64,000 bases of DNA from Metellina segmentata (GCA_947359465.1 OX375872.1:138403432-138467431); one strand, 5' to 3'. Shown: positions 21,791 to 32,598, counted from the first letter of the stretch. The notes: generated by a model not told the origin, from the letters alone. Numbers and translations are program-made.

Positions 21791-22852
21791 TCATTCCTTT
21801 TCAAAATACCTTCCCTCAGATGATAATCAACGGTCCCATCGTTCAACCCACTTTTCAAAACAAGTAGAGAAGCCTTTTTCTGGAAGCTGCTTCAAAGAAC
21901 CCTGCACTGTTGAAATAACTTCAGAATCTGTATTAAATTTTCTGCCATGAAGCTTCTCCTTCAAACTTCGGGAACAGCCAGAATCGCATGGTGCGAAATC
22001 TGGACTGCAAGGGGGATGTGAAATGATTTTAATATTGCATTTACTAAGATATTACTGAACAGAACAAGCGACATGCGGGCGAGCATTATCGTGATGCAAT
22101 GTCCAATTCCCTACCAATTCATGTCGCTTTCTCGATATGTGCTGTCGCAAAATTTTCAAAACTGAAATATAATATTCACCATTCACAGTAGTTTTTGGAG
22201 GCACAGCACGCTGATAGATTACACCTTTATGATCAAAGAAAATAATCATCACGATCTTTCCAGCAGTTTGGTTTGTCGGATTTTTTCCGGAGGCGGAGAA
22301 TCAGTATGTTTCCATACACTTGTTGCGGACTTGGTAAGGGGATCAAAATGATGCGCCCAAGTTTCATCACCTGTTATTAGAGTCTTTAGGAAATTTGGAT
22401 CATTTTGACGCGTCTGATTCCACTCACAACATTGGTGAATTCTTGTTTACATTTGTTCTTTAGGAAGGTGATGCTGGACCAATCTGGAACAAACATGGCG
22501 AAGTTGTAAATTGTTGCGTAGAGTGCGAAATATCGACGTTTTCGAAATGTTAGTTGATGCCGCTATCACCTCGCATGTCATTTGCCGATTTTCTTGCAAG
22601 ATTGCCCACACAGTGTTAACATTTCGATCATTCATAACACTTTCTGGTCGGCCAGGCTTAGGAGCCAGTTCTGCAGACAAACGTCCTTTTTAAAATCACC
22701 ATGCCATCTAAAAATCGTAGACTCACAAAAACATTTGTCTTTGTAAGCTTCTTTCATTAACTTAACTGTTTTTGAAACTGTCTTGCCCAAACGATAGCAA
22801 AATTTTATGTCAGAACGCATTTCGTTTTATAACTTTGAATCACTCGCCTCCA
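21791..22852 (-). pseudogene. mariner transposase (DD34D), nearly full length, decayed
   Basis: The reading begins MEASDSKL at 22852, followed by a stop and MRSDIKFCYRLGKT. It continues through FRWHGDFKK and a frameshift to ELAPKPGRPESV, the helix-turn-helix region and linker. Then ITGDETW (first Asp), HHDNARPH (second Asp) and SPDFAPCD (third Asp) appear. Exactly 34 residues, counting one stop, separate the second and third Asp, as in true mariners. GDETWAHHF and the HDNARPH/SPDFAPCD signature are mariner hallmarks. The C-terminus runs through FEKWVERWDR, a stop at 21827-21829, and ends at 21791. At least two frameshifts and three premature stops are present. Terminal repeats were not identified with certainty. 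Confidence 0.88.
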
Positions 22853-23206
22853 TTTCTGTAGGGCAAATAAAAACAGTTCTTTAAACAAGCGCGAAACTAG
22901 GAAAATAAAATCGTCTGCTTCGTTTAGAATATATTTATTGTTATTAATATATAAATTGTAGAGTTAAAAGTTTGAAAAAATAGTCTGCACTTTTAATTTT
23001 TAGTTTCGCAGTGTTACCACAACGTAATAAATTCACTCTCAGTTTTTATGGTATGCCCTTTGTATATATTGGGCATAGAACTATGATGCCATCTTTACGT
23101 CTTACATTAAATTTCAATTTAATAATACTTAAAATATGAGTTTTATAACACTCAACCCAAGATGTTTATCCGAAATTTGTTTATTTTCAGCTCCCAATTA
23201 GATTGA

Positions 23207-23531
23207 GCCGGTCAACCGGTCTGGTGGTTAAGGTGTTCGCCTCTAGATCGGAAGGTTCCTGGTTTTAATCCAGGTCAGTGCACGGATATTTGTAAGCGTA
23301 TGGTGTAGAGGTGACTGGTGCACCTTAAATATGCCGTAGCCGAAAATCCTCACGTTGGGTTGGTGTGGAAGTTTGGAAAGGTGGGTGCCAGCTCAGGTGT
23401 TGCTTTGTCATCTGACCGTAGTTCAGAATTACGTGGTGTTGCCCTCAGATCTTTCCATTAGGGGAATGATCCTGGACCGTCATCAACAGCCCGTTGTGTT
23501 GCTCTAGTACGATGTTAACAAATTACTTTAC
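23207..23531 (+). mobile_element. Full-length SINE, plus strand
   Basis: tRNA-like head (A box TGGTGGTTAAGG, weak B box GGTTTTAATCC), body GTGGAAGTTTGGAAAGG, GATCCTGGACCGTC, GTTGCTCTAGTACGA and tail ATTACTTTACC. Diverged in the B box, so probably older than the 30-kb copies. Confidence 0.85.
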
Positions 23532-23597
23532 CTTATCCAAATCGATTGCAGTAACTATAATCTAGATCGATTAGTTACCTGTTGTTTTTATTCCTTA

Positions 23598-24420
23598 CTA
23601 GCTGAATAATCCACGTTGCTCGGGTTGAAATAGTTAAATGTTGATTGAAAATTGAATTAGAATAATCACTTTTCTCACAGAAAAATCAATCATTTAAGTT
23701 GTATGAAAATACTTTTTAACTTTCTCAGGATGCAAATGTATACATTGAATTCCTGAATAATATATTGGAATATGTAAACTAAGAAAAACGAAATTCCGAT
23801 GAAAAAATGCAGAATTCTGAAAAACGAAATTTGTGCAAAGTGTAGAATTTTGACTTCCTGAGCTGATAGAGCAATTTGAAAAAAAAGGCACTTGAAAAAT
23901 ATTGATAAAGACGATAATGATTTATGAAATTTAGAAATGCTTAAATATGAGACCACGACATTTCCCTGTGTTAACTCAAATACATAAACATTGGATTCTA
24001 AATCCAATTTATAAAATAAAACATTAATTCTAGTCTCAAATAGCAAAATTACGCTTTTATGATCAATGAGTTTTTCGTTTTACTCGCACGGCATTCCTCG
24101 TGACAAAGTTATGTTTGTAGAGAAAAACGCGCGTGCATAATACGAACCCTCGTATCCCTTCAGTTTCCTGTAGAACGTGCTTCCTTGTCCATATCCACTT
24201 ATTGCAGGAAAGCAAACTTCAGATTTTAACATTGGGGCTTCGAGTGGCACTTTTAGGACTACCTGTATGCCAATTTGCATGGTTGTAAGTGCTACAGATT
24301 GGCTTGAAGACAGGAAAGTAATGCCTATGTTTTTCACAGTGTTCTTAAGTATAAGTGTACCAAATTTGGTATGGATTGGTAGATAGATACATGAAAATAT
24401 ATATAAAAAGGCAAAAGATA
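23598..24420 (+). repeat. Dispersed repeat with CACGTTGCTCGGG head, second copy
   Basis: It begins ACTAGCTGAATAATCCACGT followed by TGCTCGGGTT and TAAATGTTGATTGAAAA, as at 21190. It ends with TGTACCAAATTTGGTATGGA. The 85- and 118-codon minus-strand frames inside it (24080-24337, 23690-24046) are not supported as genes. Confidence 0.55.
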
Positions 24421-24439
24421 TATTAATTAAAAATATAAG

Positions 24440-24690
24440 AAAAAGGCAGTCACAGAGATAGTTAGAAAATAGATTAAACCAAATACTTCATTGAAGCATA
24501 AAAATTGCTACAATGAAACCATGAATAAAAATATCAACATCCGATATAGAATTACAAAGTTAAGAAATTTATTTGTAACAAAATTAGTAACACATTCTTT
24601 TCAAAAGGTTTAACAAAAAATAAAGGAGTTTCTGATGATATACCTGGGGACATTAAAATCAATACAAGCGAAGTTTAGGAGTGAGCTTTA
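24440..24690. repeat. Dispersed repeat related to 63690-63960
   Basis: GTTAGAAAATAGATTAAACC, ACTTCATTGAAGCA and AAGTTAAGAAATTTATTTG align in order with sequence at 63807-63935. Probably the 3' end of an old interspersed element. Confidence 0.5.
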
Positions 24691-25109
24691 AAATTTGAAG
24701 TCGTGGAATTAAAATGAATTCTATTTATAATTGGAGACACTTAATCTCTTCTCAACCGTATTACTGCCGCAAAAATCCTCCTAAAAAATTTCCAATGCAT
24801 CGAAGGGAAAAAGAGAGTATTAAGAAATCGCGTGTTGGAAAATGTCAGCAATAACAGTATCTTGTTTAATAAGAGCGTGGCAAGGTCGGTTAAGAACTCA
24901 CAAAGCTGCATCACTATAGTAACGGCGAGACATGCGGTTGCTAGGCAACAAGACATGCATCTAACACAGATTCCTCATCCTCTCATTACTCCTCTCTATA
25001 GCTTCGCCGATTCTTATAGTTCGTCCTTAATTGAAAGCCTAGAATCCATCTCTCCTGCAACAATCAAACAGCAGAATCCTTACGCGTATCTTCACTTGTG
25101 TATCGATTT
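24691..25109. other. Unassigned; contains an X-box-like motif
   Basis: No repeat of this window was found. A 100-codon open frame at 24832-25134 has no recognised domain. GTTGCTAGGCAAC at 24937-24949 matches the RFX X-box pattern. Functional status unknown. Confidence 0.3.
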
Positions 25110-26335
25110 CATTTTCGAGAAATTCTCAGTGTAGTACAAAGTTGGCTTGTCTCTCTGATGTTGATTTTCACGCACGAAGTTTGTGTACAGAAATAAATAT
25201 TAATATTTCTTCTTTTTTAAGCCTTGTGGTAGTTCTTTCGAGAAACTGATGTCTAAGCTATTAAATAACTGTACCGTAGGAACGGGGTAGTCTTAGAGTG
25301 AGTGTAATGTTGTGTATAGGGATTTCTTTTTTTTTAATCTAAGGTCAATGTTTTAGTCCACTAAGTTGTGTACGGAAATAAACATCAGTAGGTCTTTTTA
25401 CTATAGTGAAATTGATGTCAAAACTAATGAATAAAAACGCTTCTAAGAATTAGTTCTCTTAAAAATAAAGGGATTGGGATTTTCTTTGCCTGGGTGCTCT
25501 GGGATTTACAGGAACGAGAGCTGATTTTCGCAGCCAAAGACGCTTTTAATTTCGCTGTTCATGTAACTGTTAACATTCCTAAGTGTTACTCAAAAGCTTC
25601 TCATGTTATGACAAGCTTGTTTCTAAGTGGAATGAAGAGTATTTCTGAGAAAGCTGGCCGCACCAAAAAATGTTTTCCTACTATTAAGCATAATTTGAAT
25701 TCAGAATTATATTTTTTCGCACACTTCAAAATTACACAACTTTTGTCTGACTATGGAAATTTTGCTAAATATCTATATCGGTTTCATCTTCGGATTAATG
25801 ATATGTGCGAGTTTTTAAAAATGCAATCACAAGATGAACATTTGCCTTTCTGTTGTTCTGCATTTCAAAATTCAAGAATGTGTTTTAAAATGGTTTGAGA
25901 AGATTGTGTAGAACGAGGCCATGAAACTCAATGTGTTTGTTCAGTCTAATCTACTTGTCTACTCATTTATTAAGTTTATCAAATCTTAAAATGATCGTTG
26001 AATTTTTTCCACTGTTTCTTTGTGTTCCTTTTGTTCAATTAAAAAAACTAATGCATAACAATGGCGTAGTAACGGGAGAGTTTGGAGTGCAATGTTGTGT
26101 ATAGTGTTTTTTTTTTTTTTTGATCTAAGGTCATTTTTAGTTGTACTATAAGTTGCGTACAGAAATGAATATCCATATATCTTTTTAATAGAGTGACGAA
26201 TTGATGTCGAAACTAATGAATAATAGTGGTATAGTAATGGGAGGGTCTTGGAGTGGAATGTTGGGTATAGTGATCTCTTCTTAGATCCATTGACAGTTCT
26301 TTCGATGCACGAGGTTGTTGGATAAAGTAAGGTAT
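25110..26335. repeat. Degenerate tandem repeat split by a LINE fragment
   Basis: GTAATGGGAGGGTCTTGGAG-like, AATGTTGTGTATAG, TCTAAGGTCA and GTGTACAGAAATAAATAT-like blocks recur near 25190-25290, 25290-25430, 26050-26220 and 26220-26330. The segment 25440-26040 interrupts them and holds the LINE remnant. The minus frame at 25986-26345 comes from this array. Confidence 0.65.
25494..25898 (+). pseudogene. Non-LTR retrotransposon C-terminus (end of RNase H and terminal Zn-knuckle)
   Basis: A 134-codon open frame. Residues around 8-22 (ELIFAAKDAFNF) match the last helix of a retroelement RNase H domain. The following VTVNIPKCYSK, GRTKKCFPT, HFKITQLLSDYGNFAKYLYR and NDMCEF, with downstream His and Cys residues, fit the conserved tail of Jockey/R1-type LINE ORF2, which usually reads IPKSYVK, GR, TQLLTGHG-F-YL-RF and CECG. 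The first Cys pair is damaged (CEF where CECG is expected). The reverse transcriptase and endonuclease are absent upstream, so this is a 5'-truncated copy or fragment. It has stayed open for 400 bp, so it is not very old. Family assignment rests on recalled motifs. Confidence 0.7.
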
Positions 26336-26735
26336 AGTAATACAAACAATTTTCATAGCAGAGTCGGCAATTATAATATTGTTAAAGATTATTCTCGTAC
26401 CCCAATCGTAGTGGCGTAGACAAAGGGGTGTGGTATGAAGTAATTAAGCCCCATTGATTACCAAAGTCTTTTTGGATGCCCAATTACATGCTTCCTTTTA
26501 AAACAGTTTTTTTTTTTTACATTACTACATTAAACCCAAAAACACAGTCAGCCAACCTATGGAAACGAATTAATTTCCAAGCTGTCAAATTATTTTGATG
26601 ATTTTCTTATTTAAACGGGATCGTCGAGGCTCAGTGGGTCTGCCCTCTGGGCTAGCTACCGACCAATTGTAAATAGCGCATATTAGGTTCCTGGATGTGT
26701 TTCTCTCCCGTCCGTGTGCATGTCTATTAATTGGT
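26336..26735. other. Unassigned, with a short tRNA-like patch
   Basis: GAGGCTCAGTGGGTCTGCCC near 26627-26646 resembles a tRNA D-arm/A-box but no B box follows at a suitable distance. Nothing else was recognised. Confidence 0.3.
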
Positions 26736-27050
26736 AGGTAGGTATTTAATTAGCATTGTTCTGGAGCAACACAATGGGGTATTGGCAACGGTCCGGGATC
26801 AATCCCCGAAAAGAAATATCCAAGGGCAACACCATGTAATTTTGAACCACGGTCAGATGACGAGGTCACAACTGAGCTTTCCCCCCACTCTCCAAACTTC
26901 CACACCACGCCAACGTGAAAACATTTGAGACCACGATGGATTCAACATGCACCAGCTCACTTTGTACACTACGGCCTTAGATTGGATTTGACCTCGCAAC
27001 CGTCCGCGTGCTAGTCTGTTACTTTTCCAACCGGGCAATTGCAACCTGTA
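26736..27050 (-). mobile_element. SINE, alternative tRNA-like head
   Basis: The tail TACCTACC lies at the left edge, and the body shares ATTGATCCCGGACCGT, GTGGTTCAAAATTAC and GTGTGGAAGTTTGGAG with the main family. The head is GGTTGGAAAAGTAACAGACT then GGTTGCGAGGTCAAATCC, a different tRNA-like module from the TAGTGGTTAAGG head. Possible 7-bp flank TAATTGG on both sides. Confidence 0.8.
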
Positions 27051-27550
27051 ATTGGCATTGCCTATCTCGTGTTTGGTGCAGCTCAGCCATATATGACCAT
27101 AAAACAAACCAGTGTCAACTCTGGGTACAGCTTCAGTCTACGTTGATGGTAGTGGCAACGGCCTTGACCTTTTTTTTTTTGGCTTACTTCTAGTAGCGAA
27201 TTATGGCAGGTTATGGTAACCCATCAGTATACCGTTTATTGCGGTTGTTATGTTAACCTCGTCAAGCGGAAAGTATACATTTTCATTTTGAATATTGTAG
27301 AAAGATCTTTCAAAATCTCTTAAACTGTCGTCTGATTTCATTGGTTCATTTCAAATAACTATTTCCTTGGCAACTTTAGAAGTGAACCAAAAAAAGCGCC
27401 AAGGCTCTGTTGCCACCGCTATAAACCTAGAAAAAAGCTGTACCCAACTCTGTACCATTTTTTATAATTTTAATACTGAAATGAAATGTTATTTATTATC
27501 AATAAGAATTCAAAGTATTTTCAAAATATTTCCATAGTCAGATTGTAACA
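27051..27550. other. No recognised feature
   Basis: Unassigned DNA. No repeat family or coding region is supported. Confidence 0.4.
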
Positions 27551-27774
27551 CATTGCATATCACGTGGATGTCTCTACGAGGTATTTCGTCATTAGATCTA
27601 ACCAGATCTTGATGAACGAGATATTTCGTCCTTTGGAAAAACTGACCTGATCTTGATCTCATCTTCATGAAAAAAAATTGGTAATATCTTAGTAATGAGA
27701 TATGCATCGTTATTAGCAAAAATTGCCAGATCTTGATGGACGAGAAATCTCGTCGAAATCATTCGGAGGGCTTA
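27551..27774 (-). mobile_element. TTAA-flanked MITE, copy D
   Basis: The right end ends TCATTCGGAGGGCTTAA (TTAA at 27771-27774). It is preceded by CAGATCTTGATGGACGAGA and AATCTCGTC, the palindromic arm. The left end is an eroded GTGGATGTCTCTACGAGG without a clear TTAA. Orientation is opposite to copies A and C. Confidence 0.7.
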
Positions 27775-28142
27775 AACCATTCCTTTCTAATGACGGAGCA
27801 TATTTTCAGAATTACCACTACCCCTCAATTGCTACTAAATTATCAAAACCAAGCACTCCAAAAGAAGTCAGCTATAGTTATTTGGTGTTTGAATTTTATA
27901 TCATATAATTGAAAACCTTTTTCAAGACAAACCAACTTCACAAACCAGAAAATATAAAAAAATGCCTTATCAGAAAAAGACTCCACATCGCAAAATAAAA
28001 AACTCACATTTCCACCCTTTCAAAATACCGGTTCTAGGTCCGATAATAACCCCTTATGTAGGGTGTTGCTTAAAGCCTTTGCTTATTTCTCAGAAAAGAT
28101 TTTAGAAAGTTGATAGTCAAAATATGTTATTCCAACTCAGAC

Positions 28143-29225
28143 AGTCGCCAAAGCCCGTTGTGTTGCTCCAGTGCTACGTCAATTAACTACCTGTTCCTTT
28201 AAACTTATAAAGTGGTAGGAATCGTCATCAATTTCGAGGAAGGAGCTGTTCCTTGAAAATCCAACACGCCAGATGTATAATCGGCTGGAAGTAACAGAGC
28301 AAAACGCGCAATTTTCAATTCTTAATCCTTTTTAAATATGGAGGCCAATAACCTTGGAGCTTCGCAGTGGAGGTCATGAGCAGAGGGTAAACATCCTCAA
28401 ATTATACATATTTTTTTTTATTAAAGTTGCTATCTTTGAAATTCGAAACTCCGGGAATCCGACTAAATTGCGTCCAGTCAGATTGACGCACCGATATATG
28501 AGGCGTTCCAGAACTATAGAGTGGATCAAGTGCGATTTCTGGTCAAACTGTGATAATCACACACCCGAACTCCTTTGAGTTGATCATTTCCTCACGTTGG
28601 GTTGGTGTGGAAGTTTGGAGCGTGGGGTGCCAGTTCAAGTGTTGCCTCACAATCCGATCGTGGTTCAAAATTACGTGATGTTGTCCTCGGATCCCTTAGG
28701 GGATTAATCCAGGACCGTCGTCCATTGCCCGTTGCGTTGCTCTAGTAAGATGTTGATTAAAAATTACCCAAAAAATACCATTACCCTTAGGAGATGGATC
28801 CCGGACCGTCGTTCGAAGCCAGTTGTGTGTGTGTTTCTGTAGTACGACGTTAATTAAAATTACCTTTCTTCCAAATGTTCTAAAAGGGACTTGATCCACT
28901 CTAGTTCTGAACGCCTCATTTGGTTACCTGTATTTTTGGTAATTGGTAATTTTTAATTAATGTTGTACTACAGCAACACAACAAGCTATCTATATTTTTG
29001 GAAATTGAGAGCAATTACGATTTCGGACTAGATTCAAATATGCGTTTGTGAGAATGCGACCTCCGCGCGTTGATTTTGCAGTTTACCTCCTCCGATTATT
29101 ATCGTCATTTGACCGTGGTTCAAAATTACGTGGTGTTGTCCTCGGATCTTTTCCTTAGGGAATTGATCCCGGACCGTCAGCAATAGTCCGTTGTGTTGCT
29201 CTAGTACAACGTTAAGCAAATCTCT
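28143..29225. mobile_element. Cluster of SINE fragments
   Basis: Five pieces: 3' end plus strand 28143-28195; headless body plus strand 28590-28788; 3' end plus strand 28790-28868; 3' end minus strand 28937-28990; 3' half plus strand 29100-29220. All share GGACCGTCGTCAATAGCCCG or GTTGTGTTGCTCTAGTACGA variants. Several abut one another, suggesting repeated insertion into SINE tails. Confidence 0.8.
28498..28922. repeat. Inverted repeat (~32-bp arms) around SINE pieces
   Basis: ATGAGGCGTTCCAGAACTAT, AGAGTGGATCAAGT at 28498-28531 is mirrored as ACTTGATCCACTCTAGTTCT, GAACGCCTCAT at 28888-28919. The arms match apart from small gaps. SINE fragments lie between them. Confidence 0.6.
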
Positions 29226-29812
29226 GGGTTCAAGGTCCCATATAAGGGTGTCTCCTGCACCATAAAACAAGTACATATATGATCAATTTGACAAAATTTC
29301 TTCCAACTCTTTAAATAAATGACTTTATGAGAAAATTCTGTTTTCTTTCTACCATTAGAGATTAATTTTTATAAAATGTTAGATGGATTTTTGAATCAAT
29401 GTAACCCTGCTTGAACTCACGCACTTCTGTTTGAACAAACAGTTCGGGACGCTTGTCTGAAGTTCATTGAGGAAGATTGTTTCTCCGATGCCTTTATAAG
29501 GGGTTGGATTGGTTGGTTGTCATTTAATATTATTAAAGGCAATTCTTGTCACGCGGCACTAAACACGACGTTAGGTAAATGGACATACACACGCAAGGAA
29601 AGTTCTACTGATATATAAGACAGAAAATACACAAAGTAAGAAATCCAACATAAAAACGTTTAGATGACGAGGTCACACCTGTTTGCCGTTTGGGAACAGC
29701 AGAACGGCGTACGAATCTTCGTGGAAAAACTATTTTCGGCTTACAATTGTTAGAACTTACCGTGAAGTTCACTTATGTCCAAAATTATCTTTACCTAACC
29801 AAAAATTATTAT
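29226..29812. other. Mostly unassigned; fragment of a second SINE type
   Basis: 29653-29735 matches 32095-32165: GATGACGAGGTCACACCTG, then a CGGCGTACGAATCTTCGTGG-like block and AAAACTATT. Around 29500-29600, GGTTGGATTGGTTGGTTGTC and ACATACACACGCA resemble 39665-39740, suggesting a dispersed repeat. Confidence 0.4.
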
Positions 29813-29829
29813 GTTCCATGAATGGTAAT

Positions 29830-30147
29830 TTTAGTTAACGTCGTACTAGAGCAACACAACGGGCTATTGACGACGGTCCGGAATCAGTCCCTTAAGGGAA
29901 AGATTTGAGGACAACACCTCGTAATTTTGAACCACGGTCAGATGACGAAGCAACACCTGAGCTGGCACCCCACTCTCCAAACTTCCACGCCAACCCAACG
30001 TGAGGACTTTCGGCCACGACAGATTTAAGGTGCACCAGCCGCCTCTACACCATACGTTTACAAACATCCATGCCCGGACCCGGATTCGAACCAGGAACCT
30101 TCCGATCTAGAGGCTAACACCTTAACCACTATACCGGTTGGTCGGCA
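29830..30147 (-). mobile_element. Full-length SINE with 17-bp target duplication
   Basis: GTTCCATGAATGGTAAT at 29813-29829 is repeated at 30148-30164. Minus strand has the complete tRNA-like head (TAGTGGTTAAGG; GGTTCGAATCC), body and 3' end. First of three tandem same-strand copies. Confidence 0.93.
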
Positions 30148-30164
30148 GTTCCATGAATGGTAAT

Positions 30165-30483
30165 GCTAATTTTAGTTAACGTCGTACTAGAGCAAAACAA
30201 TGGGCTATTGACGACGGTCCGGGATCAGTCCCTTAAGGGAAAGATTTGAGGACAACACCTCGTAATTTGGAACCACGGCCAGATGACGAAGCAACACCTG
30301 AGCTGGCACCCCACTCTCCAAACTTCCACGCCAACCTAACGTGAGGACTTTCGGCCACGACAGATTTAAAGTGCACCAGCCGCCTCTACACCATACGTTT
30401 ACAAACATCCATGCCCGGACCCAAACCAAGAACCTTCCGATCTAGAGGCTAATACCTTAACCACTATACCGGTTGGTCGGCGA
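30165..30483 (-). mobile_element. Full-length SINE, second of three in a row
   Basis: About 95% alike to the preceding copy, beginning 1 bp after its right TSD. The head ends TTGGTCGGC at about 30481. The B box is partly lost (GGTTTGGGTCC). No clear separate TSD, so it may be an older insertion or a tandem duplication. Confidence 0.88.
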
Positions 30484-30513
30484 ACATTATGGAATGTGAC
30501 GGCTTAGGTAGTG

Positions 30514-30834
30514 TAGGTAATGGTAACGGTAATTTTAGTTGACGTCGTAATAGAGCAACACAGCGGGCTATTGACGACGGTCCGTTATCTGTCCCTTAAG
30601 GGAAAGATCCGAGGACAACACCTCGTAATATTGAACAACGGTCAGATGACGAAGCAACACCTGAGCTGGCACACCACTCTCCAAACTTCCACACCAACCA
30701 ACGTGAGGACTTTCGGCCACGACAGATTTAAGGTGCACCAGCCGCCTCTACACCGTACGCATACAAACATCCATGTCCGGACCCGGATTCGAACCAGGAA
30801 CCTTCCGATCTAGAGGCTAACACCTTAACCACAC
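30514..30834 (-). mobile_element. SINE, third of three in a row
   Basis: Flanked by TAGGTAGTG at 30505-30513 and 30835-30843. The head is complete through GTGGTTAAGGTG but lacks the first ~20 bp (no GCCGACCAACCGG), i.e. a small 5' truncation. Confidence 0.88.
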
Positions 30835-30902
30835 TAGGTAGTGCGGATGTGATGGTGTAAGGTGGAATAATGATCGATTGACGTACGCCCCTACACGTTT
30901 TT

Positions 30903-31293
30903 AACAGGCCAGAGATATCGGGACGAGGTCTTAGAACGCTATGTAAGACTTTTCAGAGGTGCATATGGATCTGATTTTTTATTTATGAAAGATAATGCTC
31001 GTCTACATCGAGGAAACCTCGTTGACGAATTCCTTGAAACTGCAGCCATTGAGCGAATACCGTGGCCAGCAAAATCTCTTTTGATCTAAACACGATAAAA
31101 AACTTGTGGGACTACCTTGGACAAGTAGTTGCACGGAGATATCCTCCTCCTACAGATATAAATACCCTGAAGACCGCATTGCTGGAGTATTGTAACTTAA
31201 TTCCCCAAACTGTGGTTAACAACATTATTGCTAACATTAAATCACATTGTGATATGTGTGTTTACGTTAGGGGCAATTCCATATTAACTTCAT
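30903..31293 (+). pseudogene. Tc1-like transposase C-terminal fragment
   Basis: The plus-strand reading gives GQRYRDEVLERYV, then MKDNARLHRGN (the second catalytic Asp in the DNARPH context), then IERIPWPAKS, a frameshift near 31075, and DLNTIKNLWDYLGQVVARR. It ends with SHCDMCVYVRGN near 31272, as Tc1-family proteins end. The expected third catalytic Glu (PIEHLWD in relatives) is replaced by Lys (TIKNLWD). The N-terminal two thirds are absent and no terminal repeats are visible. A dead fragment, distinct from the copies at 37 kb and 43 kb. Confidence 0.8.
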
Positions 31294-31452
31294 AATTCTT
31301 AATTTTTTCAAAGTTATTCATTTTTTTTTCTGAACTCTCCTTGTCACATATTATTGCCATTTTTATGGTTTTATGCTACAGTTTTATATCATATGCAGTG
31401 TTCTTAAATTTTTTTCTTTGTATTTATATGTTATGATGTGTTATGTCTCATT
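31294..31452. other. AT-rich spacer
   Basis: No feature. It ends at the TSD of the next SINE. Confidence 0.4.
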
Positions 31453-31466
31453 CCAGTCAAATTCAT

Positions 31467-31804
31467 GCCGACCCACCGGTATAGTGGTTAAGGTGTTAGC
31501 CTCTAGATCGGAAGGTTCCTGGTTCGAATCCGGGTGAGGGCATGGATGTTTGTAAGCGTATGGTGTAGAGGTGGCTGGTGCACCTTAAATCTGTCGTGGC
31601 CGAAAGTCCTCACGTTGGGTTGGCGTGGAAGTTTGGAGAGTGGGGTGCCAGCTCAGGTGTTGCTTCGTCATCTGACCGTGGTTCAAAATTACGAGGTGTT
31701 GTCCTCGGATCTTTCCCTTAAGGGACTGATCCCGGACCGTCGTCAATAGCCCGTTGTGTTGCTCTAGTACGACGCAAAAACAAAAAATTACCAAACAAAA
31801 ATTA
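31467..31804 (+). mobile_element. Full-length SINE with 14-bp target duplication
   Basis: CCAGTCAAATTCAT (31453-31466) is repeated with one change at 31805-31818. Intact A box TAGTGGTTAAGG and B box GGTTCGAATCC, full body, and a tail containing AAAAATTACC twice. Confidence 0.93.
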
Positions 31805-31975
31805 CCAGTCGAATTCATAAAATTATAGTTCTGAGAAATCCGTGATTTTATGCATGTAAAGATAATTTTGAACCCCAGTGTAGTTGCTGCTGATGCTATT
31901 GGACAGTGTCGGAAATACGCTTAACATCGCTGTAAAGAGTAAATTTTAAGAATCGTTAAGTGTTGCTATAAATAG

Positions 31976-32165
31976 CGAGGTATTTAATTAACCTGTCGCA
32001 CTGCAGAAACACCACGGGCTATTGGCGACAGTGCGGGATCGAACCCGCAAAGAAAGATCCGATGACAACACCACGTAATTTTTAACCACGGCCAGATGAC
32101 GAGGTCACACCTGTTTGCACTTTAGGAACTGCACTACGGTGTAAAAATCTACGTGGCAAAACTAT
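31976..32165 (-). mobile_element. SINE of the second body type
   Basis: The 3' end at left (TATTTAATTAACCTGTCGCA, GGGCTATTGGCGACAGTGCG, CACGTAATTTTTAACCACGG) is the common one, but the 5' portion (CACCTGTTTGCACTTTAGGA to TCTACGTGGCAAAACTATT) matches only 29653-29735. No tRNA-like boxes were seen. Confidence 0.65.
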
Positions 32166-32184
32166 TACCAAAGAAACTATTACT

Positions 32185-32598
32185 ACTTACCAGATCTTTG
32201 TCTCGTCATCATAAAAAAACCGGCACTATCATGTTGACGAACTATATAGTCAGTAACCAAGATTGATGAGATCGTGATGGACGAGATATATGGTCATTTG
32301 AAAAACTGACCAGATCTCGATTATCGTTAAAAAACGACGATGTATTGATTGCGAGACATCTTACCAATAGCAAAATTGGTCAGATCGTAATGGACGAAAT
32401 ATCGCGTGGAAACTACTTGGTAATTGGTAATTTTTAGTTAACGTCGTACTAGAGCAACACAACGGGCTATTGACGACGGTCCGGGATCAGTCCCTTAAGG
32501 GAAAGATCCGAGGACAACACTTCGTAATTTTGAACCACGGTCAGATGACGAAGCAACACCTGAGCTGGCACCCCACGGAAACTACTTGGAGGGTTTAA
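32185..32598 (-). mobile_element. TTAA-flanked MITE, copy E, split by a SINE
   Basis: Modules GATGGACGAGATATATGGTC and GTCAGATCGTAATGGACGAA lead to the right end, which is broken by the SINE at 32421-32576 and resumes as GGAAACTACTTGGAGGGTTT then AA. The left end is unclear. The resumed end is also the start of the 280-bp satellite. Confidence 0.65.
32421..32576 (-). mobile_element. 5'-truncated SINE with 13-bp target duplication
   Basis: GGAAACTACTTGG occurs at 32408-32420 and 32577-32589. The 156-bp insert starts with the SINE tail (TAATTGGTAATTTTTAG) and stops within the body at GGCACCCCAC, with no head. This is the signature of target-primed reverse transcription with early arrest, inside MITE copy E. 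Confidence 0.93.

Noticed and set aside
23690..24046. 118-codon minus-strand frame with hydrophobic stretches
   Set aside because: AT-rich dispersed-repeat sequence; the Phe/Ile/Leu-rich composition is expected from AT-rich DNA.
30520..31818. Conserved small proteins suggested by near-identical frames at 30.0, 30.4, 30.7, 31.6 and 45.3 kb
   Set aside because: They are translations of the SINE body on either strand; similarity is due to repeat copies.
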